A DNA stretch of 64,000 nucleotides, taken from assembly GCA_035222895.1 (NCBI GenBank), contig JAVYIG010002741.1:78501-142500 (forward strand). Reading direction: 5' to 3'. The first letter of the stretch is position 1; every line of letters begins with the position of its first letter. Position numbers and translations under genes: made by a program. Origin of the DNA: Strongylocentrotus droebachiensis (lineage: Eukaryota; Echinodermata; Echinoidea; Camarodonta; Strongylocentrotidae). This document shows positions 13,201 to 22,260 of the stretch, piece by piece. Under the pieces are notes generated by a model, which saw only the letters and a program-made list of their open reading frames with translations, was not told the DNA's origin and searched no databases.

Positions 13201-16200
13201 TACATTATTGTTTTCAAAATGATATTTTAATCATGGGAGTACAAATTTTTGATTCTGTTCTATTGTTGTGTAATTATTTCATCAATATATTACATTTTTA
13301 TCATTATGAGGCTTATTCTTTCATTTTATTTTTTTCCACAAAATTTTGGTCAACAGGCGGACACCAAGGTTATGTACGATTCATTAATGTTCAAACGGCA
13401 ATTAAAAATATTCAACACCGAGGATCAGTGAATGAAACACACTGGAAATCAACTAGAGATGGCATTCTTTCATTTCATTTAAAAATCATGACAAAAATAT
13501 ATGATACAATACTGTTAATTTGGGATGAAAAATACACATGCTTCCCGTGTAACGTTTTAATGCCCAAATATGGGCATTTTTCATGACATTATGCGTGCTA
13601 GTGCAAAACAAAACCATGACAAGCCATAATTAATGGTTTGGTAAGATTCCTCACACTATTAGCATCACATTAATAATGTTTGTAAACATTGTAGGGAAAC
13701 CGATTTCATATTATCTCCAAATGAAGTTGAAGTCAGTAAAGGGTACCCTTGATCCGAGCCATGCACATATAGTTGTGATGTAATTTCAGGGCCCCATGGA
13801 AGACCAACTTTCGTTGAATGGGCTCCCCTGGTGAAATATAAATGAATAAAATAATAAATCACCCAGCTTGTGATAAGAAGGAATGTAAACTATCTTACCT
13901 GATCTCTGAAAGCTCTCTCCGATTGCTTGAAGTCTTCACTGTTCTGCCTACTGTCAACCAATTCTTTGTTTTGTTCCCTGATGATCTAGTCATAACCAAG
14001 CAAATCATACATCAGTTCAGGGGAGTGTTTCACAAAGACTAAGATTGACTTTAAGTTGGATTTAACTATGACATTCCATTCATGCCACTGTTTGCTCTCA
14101 CCATTATGATCTTTAGATAATATTTTTTTCCTTCAATAATGAATTAATCGAAAATGTAAATTCTGAAGAGTTGTGGCCAATGCCAGAAAATGGTGAGAGC
14201 AAACAGTGGCAAGAACAGCCTTCCATAGCTAAGTCCAACTTAGTTGATCTTAGTCTTTGTGAAATACCCCCCAGGTGTCAATATCTTTTTTGTGATGTTT
14301 GCAATAGTGAAGATATTAGAAACTTATTTACTACCATGGAATTGAAACAATAAAAAACGTTTGTGGTAATTGATATTGCATGGGCATAGCTAGCTGAGAG
14401 AGAAAGTTGTATCACCGGAAGTTTTTCCTGATTGGTCAGGAATTTAATGGAGTTCCAAATAGTTCCCTCCCATTGGGGGTTGTATGTGGAATGGAACAAT
14501 TCAGAGCTACATAATTTAACCATGACCACTCTCTCTCACTATTCTTACTTCCTCTCTCAATGCGCTAGATCCTCTCACTTTGAGACTACCATACAGAAAA
14601 ACAGATCAATGCATGAAAAACTCCTCCACACAAACTATTAAAACTTATTAAATGTAAGTATACTCACAATCTTCTGTTTCTCAATCTCTTTTAATAATGC
14701 ATCATTAGTTGCCTTCAGCTTATCAACCATTGTGACCTTCTCTTGTTCTCTCTGCTTCAAACTAGCAGAAACTTTAGCCATTGTCTGAAGAAGAAAAAAT
14801 ACAAAGAAATCGTTTTTCAAGTACTTCAATCTTTTCATACAGTATCCTCTTTAACATGACAGGTCTACAACAAAAACAGAGTAAAAATGCTATTTCTGGT
14901 TCAAACTAGCATAGACTTAGCCATTGGAAATAAACCAAATTCAAAGATGTAGCATATCATCAAGTCTAGGCAATATGTTGCTAGGTAGGACAAGCCATAA
15001 TCTTTGTCCTACCTAGCAACAATTAATGTACTATTATGCAATTCACATTCTGTCCTCTGAAATACAATTATTTGCAACAGGTGAATACTATAATTTGTAA
15101 CATGGCACTCAACAAAGATCTATGCATTAAATTTGATTACGTTACGAAAAATGGTCCATTCATAAGACTAAAGTAAACAATATGCCGAAAGTATTTGCAT
15201 TTTAGCAATCAGTAAATCAAGTTCATCTGCCACCCACAAATTGTCTGTTGTAGGTTACTCATTTTAGCTTATTAAATGCTAAATGGAATATTAAAGCAGA
15301 AAAACATTTTTAATATCATCCATGCCCTGTTTCATAAAACTTGTTATCAATAACAAGTTAACAATAACTGCTATAAGCTACTGAAAAGGTGGCTTCTGAT
15401 TGGCTGAGAGCAGATTGGTCATAGAAATTTAGCATTTGTTTTTTAAAACAAGTTTTATGAAACAGGGCCCTGACACTGCTATCCTCTAAACCAATGATAT
15501 TCACCTTGTCAAGTTGTGCAATCATATTATCTTTCTTCTTCTCGGTAGCCTGAGCTACGGCTAAGAGTTGTTGAGTCTCAAGGATCCTGCCCTGTAAAGT
15601 TGCTATCTGATCCTCACAGTGCTGAAGAAAAAAAAAAAACATGAAACATTTCTGACGTTACTCAAGCTGTTTGCTCCCCCCATTAACTGGCATGGGTCTC
15701 TCAAGGGACATACAAATCATGGTCACAAATCTACAGAATTTACATTTTTTGATAATTCATTATTGAAGGAAAAAATATTATCTAAAGATCATAATGGTGA
15801 GAGTAAACAGTTGCATGAATGGCCTGCCATAGTAAAGTCCAACTTAAAATTGATCTTAGTCTTTGTGAAACACTCCCCTGGTCTCCATTTCTCTCCCAGG
15901 TATGGAGTGGCAAATATAGATTAATGCCTTGCCAAAATATATTCCATGTTGTAACAGTTACTGGTTTGACTTACCCTTCTCCTACATCTCTCCCTCTCTA
16001 ATCCTTCCCTTAGCACCCTGTTTTCTCTAGAGATGCTGCTGTCGACCCCGCTGACCCCTGACCTTTGACTGGAGGTCACATGTGACGGTTGGTAGGATGC
16101 CAAGCCGCTGTCTGAACCGGGTCTCATTGATGATGGAGAAATACCTTGGAAAAGCTGAGCCCTAGGTTTTGAATTAGAAAAAAGCAAATTAGGTAAAGAG

Positions 16201-19200
16201 AAAGGCAAATAAGTGAATGGCAAATAAAGGAAAAAGCAAAATTTGAAGAAAAAAATACAATATTCTAAAAATGAGTACTTTTGTTGGACAGTTTCTAAAT
16301 AACCATTCTGTAAATGTCTCTTTTACATGTATGTTTATGCAGCCAGCAATGTGCAAACATTAAATGTCCTAATGTTGGTTTGTTATAAACATCTTTTACC
16401 TAAAGAAAAGATGACATACAGTGTAATTTTCAGAATACTACCCCAGGTATCATAAGGTGACTGAGTCTCTTGGTGACAATATTGTTAAACATACTAAAAA
16501 TAAGATATTTGGATGCGTGATGGGCAAGAGCAAGTAGAAGCATAGAAATAATAACGTCAACTTGATTTGGTTGTGTTCGTTGGCAAATTTGAAAAACTTG
16601 TCTAAAATACAAATGGACGGAACTCCAATAAAGGGTTTGTTAGCTCATTGGACGACCAACGGACGCTGGTATCTAGAAGCAGCTGAGTATCATAAGGACT
16701 ATGAGAGTATCTCTTCTGATGGCATGGCACTTACCCTAAGAGAGAATCAGTTTTGGTACTCTCTGTGGATTCTCTCTTATTACGCTCCTTGTTAAGCATC
16801 AGCAATTCAGACAAACTTTCATCTTGAGATAACCCTGCACATAAATAAAAAATTAAGAATTTAAAAAAATGAATAATACTGAAATATAGGCATTTAAAAG
16901 TACAGTATTAAATGAATGATGGCTGCATTTGCTTCTCAATTAACCATTTTACTTTGGGTAATGAACCGATTGAGAGATATGTAATAAAAATCTTTGCATT
17001 TCTGTCTGCTCTATACATATAAATCAGTGTGAAAAATCTTCGTTTTCTTCTTTTCACAGTGGCTCTTCTAATACTTCATACATAAAATAACTTGATTTCA
17101 TGAGACGCAGTATGCTTATTCATTAATTTCCATAGCTCTTCAAAGAGTTTTCTAAACTGAGGCTACAATATGTGCATCAGTTTTTGTTCATAATCTCTTC
17201 TTGCAATGTACCACAGTGCCTACTGTAGACACTTGTGACAGGAATGAATTTTTGTTTACTTTCTGTCAGATTCTTGCTTGCAATAAAATGAACAGTATAT
17301 GCATGTACCTTTTGGATACAATCAGCACCAAAATACTTCAATACTTCACATGTACAGTGCATTTCACCTTGAGCAAAAAAAGACTGAGTTTCCATACTTA
17401 CCAGGGGAAGTTATCATGTTGCTCAAATTTAGTCTCAAATTCTCAATTTCAGCGAGTTCAGGTGGAATGGACTGATGATTCTGTAAAAACAGAAAAGAAA
17501 AAAAAAACAGTGAGTGTTTAATAAGGTCCAAACACAGTTAACAAACATCTCTGTTGGGTTAAAGTACAAGTCCACTCCAAAAATAACTTACTTTCAATAG
17601 AAGCAGAAAAATCAGAGAAACCAATCAAAAAAAGTTTGAGCAAAATCAGATAACTATTAAAAAGTTATACATTTTTGAAAAAGTATGTAAAACTATAGAA
17701 CAATGAAAATCACTACACAAATTGCCAATTTGGTTATCAGTTTGTGACGTCATGTCCTCACTATTTATCAATTGCTTTATATAATTTAATCCCATTAATT
17801 TCTCTTTTTTCCCCAAAAACTTGATTTCCCCCATGCCTTTGCCCAGGTTATATGATTTGTATCATATTGCGTGCATGACATTGCAAAAAAACTCTTATGA
17901 ACTTTGAAGAATTTATACTATTTTCTGCATATTGTATATTCATACTTATTGATTTTTATCTGAATAGTTTATCAAAAGTCATATTTTTCATGATTTAACT
18001 GAAAAAATTACTCTATATTAGTGCATCCACACAACATGTACATGTAACTTGGATGCTGTCCAGTGTGAAGAAATAAGATTCATAGCGGGAAAATAGGACA
18101 TTTATATCATGAGTGAATTTTCAATTTGTCTTGTGATTTTTATTGTTCCATAGTTTTACAGACTTTTTCAAAAATTCATAACATATTAGATATCTGATTT
18201 TGCTCAAACTTTTTTTGATTGGTTTGTCTGATTTTTCTGCTTCTATTGAAAGTAAGTTATTTTTGGAGTGGACTTGGCCTTTAATACATGAGGCTATAGA
18301 AAAAAAAGCTTGACAGTCCTTCAAGCAAAATCAGCAAACTTACTCAAAAATTTCAATTATCACATTCTGTTTCAAATTTTAATTCAATATCTTCATGTAC
18401 TCACAGATTATTCTTATTTTGTGCTTTGTTTGTTTATTTGTTTGTTATGTTTGTTTATTTTTCTTTAAACAAACACTTTAACTTGAATGTTTGGCTTCCC
18501 GGGAGAAGTTTCAACATTTGTAAAGAATTTTTTGGCTTGCACCATGTAGATTAAGATAGCATGCTCCATCTCGTAATTGAAAACAAGTCAGAAACAAATC
18601 TAGGAACCAGGCAGGATTTGAACCTGCCATCTACTACTTGCCGGGCAGCGACTCTACCACCAGGCCATCACTGGTCTCTGGCACAGTCACAATGTATTTA
18701 CCTGAAAGTCTTTTGTGTAGCTCCCTTCTTGCAGACTGTATAGCCCCACCCTTGGGCTTGATGACAATGGTTGTTGCCGTGACGACAGTATTCCAGGACC
18801 CGATTCTTCATCTTGACCTTGAGAAGTCCTTGACACACCTGAAGCAGTTAAGCTGCCGTCTTGGTAATGAGGGGGCCTATCATCCGATGAATAGATGCTG
18901 AATGCATCTTGTGGTGATTGTTGTTCAACATCAATCCTATCACTATGAGCATTGTAACGATATGTCGATCCATCTATACCAGACTTATCAGTCAAATCTA
19001 CTGGCTTCTTACTTCCATTGGATACTAAGCCTGCATGAGGGGTTGTGGATGACACAGACATCACATTTCCCCTATTGGTTCCAGACGATACATGAGACCG
19101 GTGACTATCCTTTACAAACAAAGATCTATTAACCATCGTTTCTGAAGTAGTAGCAATGCGGACATTCGTCTTTGTCATCTGGCTACGATGATCATAGTGA

Positions 19201-19553
19201 TGTTTATTCTCACTAAGCCCTATTTGTTCCTGCATTGATCTCCAATCCTTTTCACCCGTCGTAGGTTCTGATACCGACATCCTGTAATGTGAGTCTGAGA
19301 GTGAACCTGCTAAAACAGGTTCGTGCTTAGCAGCACCTACGGGTGAGAATAAATTGTCTCCTTGTGTCGTCCTGGTGTCTGTTTGTTGGTGTGTCCTGGA
19401 CAGCTTTGAAGACACACCTCTAGGGCTTCCTGCAGGAGATGCATTCGTGCTGCTTCCCAAAGGCTCAATGCCACTCATCGTCTCTGTATTGATGCTGTGT
19501 AAGCTTGCATCCTGGATACCATCTAGAGCACTCTTGATTCTTGCCAGGTTCAT
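1186..19553 (-). CDS. CNTROB: Centrobin-like centrosomal coiled-coil protein (15 coding exons, 3' end outside window)
   Basis: Centrobin is a daughter-centriole protein needed for centriole duplication and stability. The gene is read on the minus strand as exons 19553-18702, 17480-17402, 16834-16735, 16161-15975, 15621-15505, 14784-14668, 13985-13899, 11436-11290, 10064-9858, 9259-8967, 8112-8047, 5740-5538, 5086-4574, 1993-1798 and 1246-1186. All joins keep frame and total 1075 codons without a stop. Residues 1-284 are Ser/Thr-rich and look disordered; about 380-760 are coiled coil. Two stretches match human centrobin as I remember it: KKKDNMIAQLDK running into TMAKV across exons 5-6 (human KKDTMIEQLDK then TLARV), and KLQHFLQSQCNEA in exon 12 (human RLQAMLQAHWDEA). 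The human protein is about 900 residues, so this one is longer, mainly at the N-terminus. Introns are filled with MITEs. Exon limits are seen in the sequence; the name rests on recalled similarity. Confidence 0.85.
1540..1738 (-). mobile_element. tRNA-headed SINE, family 2, copy 1
   Basis: On the minus strand: an A-box-like ATGGCTCAGTGGTAGAG segment, a B box GGTTCAAAAC-like sequence and the family tail GCTTTCTTAGCAGTCAGGTA. Other copies at 41125-41325, 43212-43800 (interrupted) and 63476-63668. Centrobin intron. Confidence 0.7.
1798..1993 (-). CDS. CNTROB: Centrobin coding exon 14
   Basis: 196 bp from acceptor TTAATAG to donor ATAG|GTAAGG. Encodes VGWMSQHNSTLTSSPTKERA and a Pro/Gly/Leu-rich stretch ending LSTGPLDMLDR. 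Phases fit exons 13 and 15. Confidence 0.82.
2115..2463. mobile_element. TTAA-flanked MITE, family B
   Basis: Bounded by TTAA at 2111-2114 and 2464-2467 with short inverted ends AGGGATC/AGGATC. TTAA duplication points to piggyBac-type transposition. An inverted relative lies at 10961-11231 and a partial one at 9330-9520. Confidence 0.6.
2470..4573. other. Centrobin intron without recognised features
   Basis: No exon or confident element seen. About 2.95-4.0 kb is richer in CpG (for example GCGCGTACG), unlike the surrounding intron, and holds a 76-residue minus ORF (3330-3560) with two Cys-X2-3-Cys-like pairs that I do not recognise. Confidence 0.3.
4574..5086 (-). CDS. CNTROB: Centrobin coding exon 13
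   Basis: 513 bp from acceptor TTTGTTAG to donor ATTG|GTGAGT. Encodes a short helix (QHSELLKRAQEEARQAIQRL), then a low-complexity region rich in Ser, Thr, His and Gln with a run of seven Gly, then EMETGWMGVDQSDAGLFLEM. No domain recognised in the second part. Confidence 0.85.
5538..5740 (-). CDS. CNTROB: Centrobin coding exon 12
   Basis: 203 bp from acceptor CTTTCAG to donor GAAG|GTATGA. Encodes FGVVSKLQHFLQSQCNEAVM then MVSSLEASPKMNG and a Gly/Arg/Asn-rich linker. The KLQHFLQSQCNEA segment aligns with RLQAMLQAHWDEA of human centrobin as remembered. Confidence 0.88.
6296..6738. mobile_element. Truncated copy of the hAT-like foldback at 38508-39256
   Basis: The centre (GTGCTGCTTCCGTATAATGC and its inverted copy) and the whole right arm, ending CCCTTAAGGCTA, match the palindrome in FMR1 intron 1. 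Most of the left arm is missing. Lies in a centrobin intron. Confidence 0.7.
7651..7979 (+). mobile_element. tRNA-headed SINE, family 1, copy 1
   Basis: Head GTCGTGGTCGAGTGGTTTAA with B box GGTTTGAATCCC, a middle region with CCACCCAGGTGTTAAATGGG and a tail of AGCGCTATATAGA plus ATTATTATT. It looks like a tRNA-Ser/Leu-derived SINE. Three minus-strand relatives lie in FMR1 introns (61020-63222). Confidence 0.75.
8047..8112 (-). CDS. CNTROB: Centrobin coding exon 11
   Basis: 66 bp between acceptor TATTCTAG and donor AGAG|GTGAGT. Encodes LAECQQEILKLTTKIEKLQQ Q with split Arg codons on each side. Its position and composition fit the end of the human centrobin coiled coil. Confidence 0.85.
8510..8668 (+). 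repeat. Two-copy tandem duplication with poly-G
   Basis: The segment AACAAAAGAAAAAGGT...GGACTTTTGCTGAAAAGG occurs at about 8515 and again at about 8604, separated by a G run. Period about 88 bp. Confidence 0.7.
8967..9259 (-). CDS. CNTROB: Centrobin coding exon 10
   Basis: 293 bp, donor ACCAG|GTTAGC (a weaker site). The acceptor is the least certain in the gene: ATGAAG|GAG is used, and AAG three bases further in also keeps frame. Encodes a Glu/Lys/Met-rich coiled coil including RKQISKMSERHMEELRVQKD and REMMQREQRWADKQQQYQTR. Confidence 0.82.
9330..9520. mobile_element. Partial family-B MITE
   Basis: Shares GGTAACTTTG, ATTTAGCTCATGCTGCAAT and CCCATGA segments with 2115-2463, but the right half is absent. 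Confidence 0.55.
9858..10064 (-). CDS. CNTROB: Centrobin coding exon 9
   Basis: 207 bp, 69 codons, phase 0 at both ends, acceptor TTGATAG and donor AAG|GTAAAT. Encodes a coiled coil beginning ERKEWQEREVELEQKVSSLE and ending SRKDKENALREK. A 286-bp TA-flanked MITE ends 12 bp upstream of the acceptor, within the expected polypyrimidine/branch region. Confidence 0.87.
10079..10364. mobile_element. TA-flanked MITE, family C, short form (286 bp)
   Basis: Flanked by TA at 10077-10078 and 10365-10366. Terminal inverted repeats of about 75 bp begin GGCCATTTTCGTAATGTAAC (left) and GGTCATTTTCGTAATGTAAC (right, reversed). It abuts centrobin exon 9. Confidence 0.85.
10840..11270. mobile_element. Partial family-C MITE interrupted by a family-B element
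   Basis: The right half of a family-C element (AGGTGAATGAAATAATTTGT ... GGTTACATTACG) is split at TTAA (10957-10960) by a family-B insertion (10961-11231, TTAA at 11232-11235), giving a nested pair within one centrobin intron. Confidence 0.65.
10961..11231. mobile_element. TTAA-flanked family-B MITE, nested copy
   Basis: Inverted relative to 2115-2463; shares TCAGGAACCCCATGACTT and CTGTCTGATTATCAAG. TTAA on both sides. Confidence 0.65.
11290..11436 (-). CDS. CNTROB: Centrobin coding exon 8
   Basis: 147 bp, 49 codons, phase 0 at both ends, acceptor TCTATCAG, donor TCG|GTGAGT. Encodes LKQHQAENGKRWEEAQRMAQ, then LTNKQMESMGEDCLKAERQL and KKVQATLAS. Strong heptad periodicity. Confidence 0.87.
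12025..13380. repeat. Cluster of a 20-bp motif GGACACCAAGTTATGTACA in both orientations
   Basis: At least eight near copies at about 12025, 12185, 12390, 12574, 12605, 12790, 12814 and 13359, plus a weaker one at 13165. The first and third are inverted. A block of about 209 bp (from about 12453 and about 12662) is directly duplicated. No terminal repeat was found. Lies in the intron between centrobin exons 7 and 8. Confidence 0.75.
13899..13985 (-). CDS. CNTROB: Centrobin coding exon 7
   Basis: 87 bp, 29 codons, phase 0. Acceptor ATGACTAG chosen over an in-exon CATCAG because only the former keeps the frame (IIREQNKELVDSRQNSEDFK then QSERAFRDQ). Donor CAG|GTAAGA. Charged coiled-coil sequence. 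A palindromic MITE begins about 33 bp upstream of the acceptor. Confidence 0.82.
14018..14275. mobile_element. Palindromic MITE, CAGGGGAGTGTTTCACAAAG ends
   Basis: Left arm (GTGTTTCACAAAGACTAAG...) and right arm (reversed GTATTTCACAAAGACTAAG...) pair over about 65 bp. Starts about 33 bp from centrobin exon 7. A single-arm relative lies at 15720-15893. Confidence 0.75.
14668..14784 (-). CDS. CNTROB: Centrobin coding exon 6
   Basis: 117 bp, 39 codons, phase 0 at both ends, acceptor TTCTTCAG and donor ATT|GTGAGT. Encodes TMAKVSASLKQREQEKVTMV and a further heptad-like stretch ending EIEKQKI. TMAKV directly follows QLDK of exon 5 after splicing, as TLARV follows QLDK in human centrobin. Confidence 0.9.
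15323..15471. mobile_element. 149-bp foldback MITE (CCCTGTTTCATAAAACTTGT)
   Basis: Inverted ends GCCCTGTTTCATAAAACTTG and CAAGTTTTATGAAACAGGGC enclose CTTCTGATTGGCTGAGAGCA. Ends 34 bp downstream of centrobin exon 5 on the transcribed strand. Confidence 0.75.
15505..15621 (-). CDS. CNTROB: Centrobin coding exon 5 (most conserved core)
   Basis: 117 bp, 39 codons, phase 0 at both ends, acceptor after a T-rich tract (CTTCAG) and donor AAG|GTGAAT. Encodes HCEDQIATLQGRILETQQ followed by LLAVAQATEKKKDNMIAQLDK split as written. It is the best match to human centrobin in the gene and gives the identification. Confidence 0.92.
15720..15893. mobile_element. Single-arm relative of the MITE at 14018-14275
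   Basis: Shares ATCATAATGGTGAGAG, AAGTCCAACTTA and TTAGTCTTTGTGAAACACTC with the right half of 14018-14275. Confidence 0.6.
15975..16161 (-). CDS. CNTROB: Centrobin coding exon 4
   Basis: 187 bp from acceptor AACCTAG to donor AGAAGG|GTAAGT. Encodes AQLFQGISPSSMRPGSDSG, then a Ser-rich stretch and the start of the helical region (SRENRVLREGLERERCRRR), phase 0 at the end. This sits where human centrobin changes from a disordered to a coiled-coil region. Confidence 0.85.
16735..16834 (-). CDS. CNTROB: Centrobin coding exon 3
   Basis: 100 bp between acceptor TATGTGCAG and donor TTAGG|GTAAGT. Encodes LSQDESLSELLMLNKERNK and a Ser/Thr-rich tail, leaving phase 2. Short and charged; supported by matching phases on both sides. 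Confidence 0.82.
17402..17480 (-). CDS. CNTROB: Centrobin coding exon 2
   Basis: 79 bp between acceptor TTTTTACAG and donor CCTG|GTAAGT, encoding NHQSIPPELAEIENLRLNLS and onward to phase 1. Frame is continuous with exons 1 and 3. Confidence 0.82.
17563..18280. mobile_element. TTAA-flanked element, family D, complete (718 bp)
   Basis: TTAA at 17559-17562 and 18281-18284. Inverted ends AGTACAAGTCCACTCC and AGGCCAAGTCCACTCC continue through AATAACTTACTTTCAATAGA. No transposase. A piggyBac-type non-autonomous element is likely. It supplies the empty site for the nested insertion at 22410-23318. Confidence 0.85.
18608..18674 (-). mobile_element. tRNA-like SINE head fragment
   Basis: On the minus strand: A box TGGCCTGGTGGTAGAGTCGC and B box GGTTCAAATCC, 28 bp from the exon-1 donor of centrobin. 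A working tRNA is unlikely because the cloverleaf ends do not pair well by eye. Confidence 0.5.
18702..19553 (-). CDS. CNTROB: Centrobin coding exon 1 (N-terminal, disordered)
   Basis: Encodes residues 1-284, starting MNLARIKSALDGIQ and ending KDFQ at donor CAG|GTAAAT. A good acceptor (TTACAG) lies one base upstream of the ATG, so a 5' untranslated exon precedes it. The segment is rich in Ser, Thr, Gly and Asp with no recognisable domain. The start is chosen because the acceptor directly abuts it; an upstream in-frame coding exon cannot be excluded. Confidence 0.8.
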
Positions 19554-20863
19554 TCTGTAAGGAAACAACAAACAACTTATCTGTATCACGCACAATTTTA
19601 TACTTGACAATTATAGCGATTAGTTGAGTATACTTAGTCGCAAACACAGAGTTTTTCTCATGTACACTGCTTATTTGCATTTCCGGCAGAATCAACAATG
19701 CAAACTGGTAAGAAGTAGCATGGCAAATACTGGTCAATGTACATGTATATAATACGACTTCTTTTGGACAACTGCACTTAAACGAATGGACTTGATTAAC
19801 AGTCAGCGCGCTCTAGCATTCTTGAAACAGACCGAAGTTCTCCTCATGCTTTGGTTTTGCGTATGTTACACGCACATGAATACTGCGGTCGCGTAATCCG
19901 TAGTCGTATTATACCCGATTGGCCCTGGGTCAGGCCACAGGAAAGACACATAGTCTCGACATCTTCTGAATCTTCTGAAAGGAATCCGGACATCGCTAGA
20001 AATCAGCAACAATTATTGTCCAGAGCTCGTCATGCTACACCCACTTTAAGTTTAAAGAAGTTGCCCAATATCTAATGGGTGGCTGTCTATGATCTATCTC
20101 GCATGTGCAGATAGCCTGCCGCTCGTTCGTTCGTTTGTTTGTGTCTCCTGCCGCTGACTTGTGTTAACCCATCGCAAAGATAAACAAATGCGATGTAATC
20201 AGGTGTTACAGTTGAGGTTTCCCTTCATTTTGAAAAAACGTCATGAAATTTGATAATGGCGGAACATAGCTGAAGACAGTTGGCCCCAATTGGTAAAAGT
20301 AGGCTCAAAGACAAGTCAAACTCAAATATCTGAAGAAAAACCCAAGGTCAAGACAATTTTCATCAACAACATTTGTAAAATGTGACTTGTGAGATCGATT
20401 TGTTAGACGCAACAATTATCACATTCATTGATTCATTAAATTGTTTATAGGCCTAAACCCATTTGAAAGTATTATAGCCTTAGGTCTAGCCCTAGGTTTA
20501 TAATACAGCAGGCTTTACAAAAATTGTGTTAATTTGCTGCTGTACAGTGCCTTTTTATTACATAGCCAGGGTTATGCTGCTAGGTACATGTGTATGTGTA
20601 GGTAAATGTACACCATCAGCGCAGGCACGCTCAGCTCCGGGGAGGACGATGCGATGGCAGGTGCAAAGGATGCAAAGCCATCTGCCACGGGAGCTTGAAT
20701 GAAAAGAGTCGAACGCGAACCGAGTCGAAGGCGGAGAAGCAATTTAACAACACAAAATGAAACACAAACAAACCACAGACAGTGCAGAGTAAACTCGAAT
20801 ATCATACCCAATCAGTAATGATACGAATCATCAAAATTTGAAGAAAATGAACAAATGCACTAC

Positions 20864-20905
20864 CTTTTCCTGCCTTCTTGCTGGATTTATTTTCAAAAGT
20901 AGGTT
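20864..20905 (-). other. CNTROB: Likely 5' untranslated first exon of centrobin
   Basis: A good donor on the minus strand (AAAAG|GTAGTG at 20864/20863) lies just downstream of CCAAT and NRF1-like motifs and could splice to the acceptor at 19554. The transcription start is not visible, so the right boundary is approximate. Confidence 0.35.
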
Positions 20906-20914
20906 CACAATAAC

Positions 20915-20940
20915 ATAGCCAATGAGCATGCGCAGCAAGG
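20915..20940 (-). promoter_or_regulatory. Putative centrobin promoter motifs (CCAAT box, NRF1-like)
   Basis: CCAAT at 20919-20923 and the NRF1-type core GCATGCGCA at 20926-20934 are adjacent and sit just upstream of the proposed noncoding exon. Such pairs are common in TATA-less animal promoters. A TATA box was not seen. Confidence 0.4.
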
Positions 20941-21475
20941 CAATCAGTCACCGGTTACCGGTTGCGCATGTCGCTCCGGTTGATATTCGATGTTTGATAT
21001 TAAAAACGGAGCTGGGGGTTTCGGTTTCGGGGGTTCACACACACACTGAATGCTTTTTCAGGCTTGTAGGCTTTGTAGCACACTTTACAAAGTAATACTA
21101 GTTTGAGAGAGATGTGAAAGTTATATCTTTACTTTATTGATAGTGTTATCAGGGAGGTGTTTTAACTCATATACCCTGGTGATATAGACATGACAGGTTT
21201 AGACATATGCATGTAAACAATGTCCAGGGTCATTATGACAGTTATTGCCCATTATGACCATTAACGGATTAAGGTTGGTGCCAGCATGGACCTTCTACCA
21301 AGCTGCCCGCTAGTAACCTTTAGAGTTGGTCAAGTGTCTAGAAACTAGGCCTATATGGCTGTAAATGCATGTTAACCGGAATGAAAACATGAGGACAACT
21401 GACAATATCTTGCCCCGGAAAATTAATAGTCAAAAGGGTCAAGGAGGATATCAGGGCAGCACCAGCTTGGGGTTT

Positions 21476-21565
21476 AAAGGCTAATTCCACTCCAAAAATA
21501 ATGTGCTTTTAAAAGATGCAGAAAACAAGAGAAACAGAGCCCCAAACATTGAGTAAAATCGAATG
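21476..21565. mobile_element. Left-end fragment of a family-D element
   Basis: TTTAAAGGCTAATTCCACTCC matches the left end at 22257 and 17559. It is cut off after about 90 bp, followed by a purine-rich GGGAAAGAAAGAAG tract to about 21830. Confidence 0.55.
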
Positions 21566-22166
21566 CAGGCGCGGATCCAGGGGCTGATGAGCGCCCCCCC
21601 CCCCCACACAAAAAAGAGAGAGAATGAAGGAAAAGAAGGGAAACTAAGAGGAGAGAAAGGGAAAGAAAGAAGAGGAAGAAGAAAAGAAAAGGGGGAAAGA
21701 AGGAGATCGATTGGGGGGGGGGCGAAAGGGCCTTGCCTCCCAGCCTTGCCCCCCATCAAAAAATGAGAGAGATATAGGATTTTTTTGGAAAAAGAAAGAA
21801 AGAGAGAGAGAAAGAAAGAAAAAATAGTGTCCTGCCAGTGTCATAAATAAGGTATCAAAATATGCTTATCTGACCGTAATTAAATGCCTAAAACCCCTAA
21901 GCTTCCGGGGGTTCCGCCCGTTCGACCCCACCAGGGGGCCCAAGGCGGGCCTCTGAATGCTGATCTGACCGTTATTTATAAACTTGCCTCAAATCCCTGA
22001 GTTTCATGGGGCTCGATCAGCCCCCTGAACCCCGCAACAATTAGTGACCTGCCAGTGTCATGAATAAGGAATCAAAATATGCTCATCTGACCGTAATTTA
22101 GTGCCCAGGCCATACTCCCTGAGCTTCCGGACAGTCAAAACGGGTCGAGGGAATCAGGGCAGCACC

Positions 22167-22219
22167 TAACTTCGGGAAGCTCCAACACTGCGCGCCGGTG
22201 TTGGAGCTTCCCGGAGTTA
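22167..22219. mobile_element. Tiny hairpin MITE, 53 bp, 9-bp TSD
   Basis: Flanked by GGCAGCACC at 22158-22166 and 22220-22228. The element begins TAACTTCGGGAAGCTCCAAC and its right arm reversed begins TAACTCCGGGAAGCTCCAAC: 22-bp arms with one mismatch around a 9-bp loop. A second copy lies at 30932-30994. Confidence 0.85.
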
Positions 22220-22260
22220 GGCAGCACCATGTATAATATTGCCCCACCCCATGGGTTTAA

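Larger units (their letters stand above)
19620..21470. other. Centrobin intron, promoter and upstream flank
   Basis: Apart from the promoter motifs near 20.92 kb and the proposed untranslated exon, no gene or confident repeat is seen. Confidence 0.3.

Noticed and set aside
18608-18674. A functional tRNA gene
   Set aside because: A and B boxes are present, but the acceptor stem does not pair and there is no downstream T run at the expected place; a SINE head fits better.
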